A DNA stretch of 8,275 nt from an uncultured Collinsella sp. (GTDB taxonomy: Bacteria; Actinomycetota; Coriobacteriia; Coriobacteriales; Coriobacteriaceae): contig CATXWM010000055.1 in assembly GCA_958403205.1 (NCBI GenBank), forward strand, positions 1 through 8,275, written 5' to 3'. The translations under genes and the position numbers were made by a program. The stretch's first letter is position 1, and each line of letters begins with the position of its first letter. The notes below the pieces were generated by a model. It was not told the DNA's origin. It worked only from the letters and a program-made list of their open reading frames with translations, and did no database searches. Shown piece after piece: positions 6,411-8,275 of this stretch.

Positions 6411-7790
6411 GTGCGTGCGTTTGCTCGACACATGACAGAGCGTATGAAGGCGGTGGCGGCAGGTGGTGCCGTCGCCGCCTTTTGGCTTGCCGTGTGGGTG
6501 CTGGTGGCGGGTCTCGTGGCGCAGCCGTTGATTTTGCCGGGGCCGGGCGCTGTCGTGGTGGCGTTGCTGCGGCTGGTGTGCGATGCCAGCACGTGGGCGA
6601 TTCTGGCGGGCTCGGGTGCGCGGATTCTAGGCGGTTTGGCGCTTGCCGCGGTGTGCGGTGGTCTGCTGGCCGGAATTTCGTCGCGCTCGCGGGCGTTTGC
6701 GCGCTTGGTGGCGCCGGCGCTTTCGTTTGTTAAGGCGACACCGGTTGCCTGCGTGGTGGTCCTGCTGCTCATTTGGTTGGGGTCGGCGCGCGTGAGCATT
6801 GCGGCGGTCTTTTTGATGGCACTTCCGGGCGTGTATTTTTCGCTGGTCGAGGGCTTGGCGCAAGTGGATAAGCCGCTGGAGCAGATGTTTCGTCTGCATG
6901 GCGTGCGGGGTTGGCGTCTGTTTTGCGCCCACACCTGGCGCGAGGTCCTGCCGTTTGTGCTTTCGTGTTCCCGCGCCGTGATTGGCATGAGCTGGAAGGC
7001 CGGCGTGGCGGCGGAGCTGATCGGCATGGCGGTGGGCACCGTGGGTGAGCGCATCTATCAGGCAAAGCTTTTGATTGAGACGGCTGATCTGCTGGCGTGG
7101 ACCGTGCTGGTCGTTGCCGCCTCGTGGGCGTGTGAGCGCGTGCTGGTGTGGCTGCTGCGGGTTTCGGGACCCGTGGCGTGGCGCGCGGCCGTGCGGGCAC
7201 ATGGGCATGGACTGCGCGGGCGTGCGGGCGGCTCTGCTGGTGGCGGGGCTGCGGCGGAGCTTGCGCTCGCCGTGGGCGACCGGGCACCCTGGGCTCCGGC
7301 GCTGGATGGTCTGGTGCTCAACGTGCCCGCGGGCGGGCGTATCTGCGTGATGGGCGCTTCAGGCGTGGGCAAGTCGACGCTGCTTTCGTTGACAGCGGGG
7401 GAGTGCGCGCCGTGCTCGATGGTGTTTCAGGATACGCGCCTGGTTGAGGACGCCTCTGCTTTGGATAACGTGCTGGTGTGCGCCGATGCACGCGTGAATG
7501 CCTCGAGTGCCGCTGCCTTGTTGCGCCTGCTGGTACCGGGGATCGACGCGCATGCCCGCGTGGCCGAGCTCTCGGGCGGGCAGCGCCGTCGCGTCGAGAT
7601 TGCCCGAGCCCTGCTGTGTCCGGGCGGCGCAGTGATTCTGGACGAGCCCTTTACCGGTCTAGACATCGCTGCGCGCGACGCATGCACCGAGGTCGTGCTC
7701 GACTTGCTCGACGGCCGTATGCTGTTGCTTGCCACGCACGATTCCGCTGACGCTCGGGCCCTCAATATCTCGGACATCATCACGCTCTAA
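6411..7790 (+). CDS. Fused ABC importer permease and ATPase, NitT/TauT (SsuC-SsuB-like)
   Basis: A single 459-residue polypeptide combining two normally separate subunits. Residues about 15-250 are a membrane permease with several hydrophobic spans. Its coupling loop near 157-182 (EQMFRLHGVRGW... REVLP) resembles the EAA loop but has lost the alanines. A Gly/Ala/Arg linker (about 262-285) leads to an ATPase domain. This has Walker A GASGVGKST (315-323), Q-loop VFQD (338-341), signature LSGGQRRRVEIARALL (387-402), Walker B VILDEP (408-413) and H-loop His443 (ATHD). All catalytic motifs are present, but Walker A to the Q-loop glutamine is only 17 residues; about 35 is my recollection for SsuB, so a beta subdomain is cut short. 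The start is GTG 6411 with GGAG at 6401-6404. The nearest in-frame ATG (6432) has no ribosome site. It would work with the lipoprotein encoded 3 nt upstream. Confidence 0.88.
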   Translation: MRAFARHMTERMKAVAAGGAVAAFWLAVWVLVAGLVAQPLILPGPGAVVVALLRLVCDASTWAILAGSGARILGGLALAAVCGGLLAGISSRSRAFARLVAPALSFVKATPVACVVVLLLIWLGSARVSIAAVFLMALPGVYFSLVEGLAQVDKPLEQMFRLHGVRGWRLFCAHTWREVLPFVLSCSRAVIGMSWKAGVAAELIGMAVGTVGERIYQAKLLIETADLLAWTVLVVAASWACERVLVWLLRVSGPVAWRAAVRAHGHGLRGRAGGSAGGGAAAELALAVGDRAPWAPALDGLVLNVPAGGRICVMGASGVGKSTLLSLTAGECAPCSMVFQDTRLVEDASALDNVLVCADARVNASSAAALLRLLVPGIDAHARVAELSGGQRRRVEIARALLCPGGAVILDEPFTGLDIAARDACTEVVLDLLDGRMLLLATHDSADARALNISDIITL

Positions 7791-8005
7791 AGACTTACTC
7801 AGCAATAAATTGATCCGTTTTTTCTCCGTCCCCATGGGGTCGGGTATGGTATTCTTTCTGCGAGGTAATACTTAGGAATACCAAGTAATACCAACGCCGT
7901 AGAACAAACTCCAGATGTGGGCCAATCGGGTTGCCTTCACAGCCCGTCGCCCAGCCGCGTGGCCCGCATCCATCCGCACCACCGTCGTTTCAAAAAGGAA
8001 GCGCC
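7791..8005 (+). promoter_or_regulatory. Intergenic region with GGTAT/ATACC half-sites and a palindrome (putative operator)
   Basis: This gap has a T6 run at 7818-7823 without a convincing stem before it, so the end of the ABC operon is unclear. A 10-bp palindrome CCCCATGGGG (7830-7839) extends to 18 bp (7826-7843) with one mismatched pair. GGTAT then occurs at 7843-7847 and 7848-7852, GGTAA at 7864-7868, and inverted ATACC at 7878-7882 and 7888-7892. GGTATTC (7848-7854) pairs exactly with GAATACC (7876-7882). GGTAATACTT (7864-7873) pairs with AAGTAATACC (7883-7892) with one mismatch. Such clustered half-sites suit autoregulation by the ribbon-helix-helix antitoxin encoded next. No clean -35/-10 pair was found; TATGGT (7845-7850) is a possible -10. 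The rest, 7893-7994, shows nothing. Confidence 0.4.
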
Positions 8006-8209
8006 ATGTCAGAACACATGACCCCGGTTGTCGCGAAGGTCTTGCCCGAGGAAAAGGCGGCCTTCGCGGCGGCAACCCAGCTCGTGGGCACCACGCCGTC
8101 CAACGCCATCCGCATGTTCATCGCCGCCTTCAATCGCTGCGGCACCTTTCCGTTCGACATCTCGCCGAGCGGGGCTTTTGGCGCTGCGCCCGATTCTCAT
8201 CAACAATGA
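8006..8209 (+). CDS. Small RelB/DinJ-like antitoxin (putative)
   Basis: A 67-residue protein. The segment about 12-52 (LPEEKAAFAAATQLVGTTPSNAIRMFIAAFNRCGTFPFD) looks like the RelB/DinJ antitoxin fold: an initial helix, a short turn, then a helix with SNAIRMFI where DinJ has a similar STAINLFL, and the closing G-PF motif. Such proteins dimerise through a ribbon-helix-helix domain, bind their own operator and neutralise a RelE/YafQ-type RNase toxin. This one is shorter than the usual 80-95 residues, with a short N-terminal strand (MTPVVAKV) and only about 15 residues after the PFD, so the toxin-binding tail may be reduced. AAGGA at 7995-7999 fixes the ATG. No toxin gene is visible in the 66 nt that follow. 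Recognition rests on a short motif, so the function is likely but not certain. Confidence 0.65.
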   Translation: MSEHMTPVVAKVLPEEKAAFAAATQLVGTTPSNAIRMFIAAFNRCGTFPFDISPSGAFGAAPDSHQQ

Positions 8210-8211
8210 CT

Positions 8212-8246
8212 GTCCCAAACTGCCGGCACTTGGGGACGTTCCTTTT
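8212..8246 (+). repeat. Imperfect palindrome with T-rich tail after the antitoxin gene (terminator or REP-like repeat)
   Basis: Arms 8212-8224 and 8225-8237 are reverse complements at 11 of 13 positions, centred on GCCGGC, and are followed by GTTCCTTTT (8238-8246). It begins 3 nt after the antitoxin stop. A hairpin plus T-rich tail would work as a terminator. The GGGGACGTTCC-type end also resembles, from memory, short dispersed palindromes associated with REP-type transposases. Only one copy is in this window, so repeat status cannot be decided here. Confidence 0.5.
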
Positions 8247-8275
8247 AATATGAGCAGGACATTGTCAAGAGGCAA

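Noticed and set aside
5349..6431. 360-residue open frame on the minus strand across the lipoprotein gene
   Set aside because: It mirrors the codon phase of the lipoprotein gene, is Arg/His-rich and shows no motif.
7818..7843. Intrinsic terminator for the ABC operon at the T6 run
   Set aside because: The T-run comes before the palindrome, not after a stem, and on the other strand the palindrome is followed by A residues. Neither orientation makes a standard terminator.
7931..8005. N-terminal extension of the small antitoxin from TTG 7931
   Set aside because: The added residues are Pro/Ser-rich without structure, and the ribosome site AAGGA at 7995-7999 clearly serves ATG 8006.
8250..8275. 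Start of a further gene at ATG 8250
   Set aside because: There is no ribosome site before it and only eight full codons are visible, so it cannot be supported.

Overview
The window is GC-rich, and every gene I can support lies on the + strand. The gene content suggests a strictly anaerobic gut actinobacterium of the Coriobacteriia, most like Collinsella: a PTS-linked 6-phospho-alpha-glucosidase, a modular [FeFe]-hydrogenase and a lipoprotein-dependent ABC importer with a GC-rich leader. This assignment is inference from gene content and style, not a database match.

Region 1 (1-1528) is the end of an alpha-glucoside utilisation operon. It holds the last 23 codons of what looks like a PTS EIICB permease, then a family GH4 6-phospho-alpha-glucosidase (GlvA/MalH type). 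Sugar phosphorylated on import by the PTS would be split by the GH4 enzyme. A perfect 16-bp stem hairpin closes the unit.

Region 2 (about 1526-7790) looks like one long transcription unit of four tightly packed genes behind a structured leader of about 150 nt. The first gene encodes a GltD/NfnL-like flavoprotein with a NuoF-type [4Fe-4S] domain at its N-terminus. The second, overlapping it by 7 nt, encodes a complete modular [FeFe]-hydrogenase. Two nt later comes a Tat-like, lipobox-bearing NitT/TauT (NMT1/SsuA-like) substrate-binding protein. Three nt after that comes a single polypeptide that joins a SsuC-like permease to a shortened SsuB-like ATPase. The first two genes suggest a hydrogenase that exchanges electrons with NAD(P)H through a GltD-type flavin subunit, as in the glutamate-synthase-linked (group A2) [FeFe]-hydrogenases. 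Why a small-molecule importer is tied to it is unknown and is the most interesting question here.

Region 3 (7791-8275) holds an AT-richer regulatory segment with repeated GGTAT/ATACC half-sites, a short RelB/DinJ-like antitoxin gene with no toxin in view, and an imperfect palindrome right after its stop that could be a terminator or a dispersed REP-like repeat. No RNA genes, CRISPR arrays or insertion sequences were recognised.
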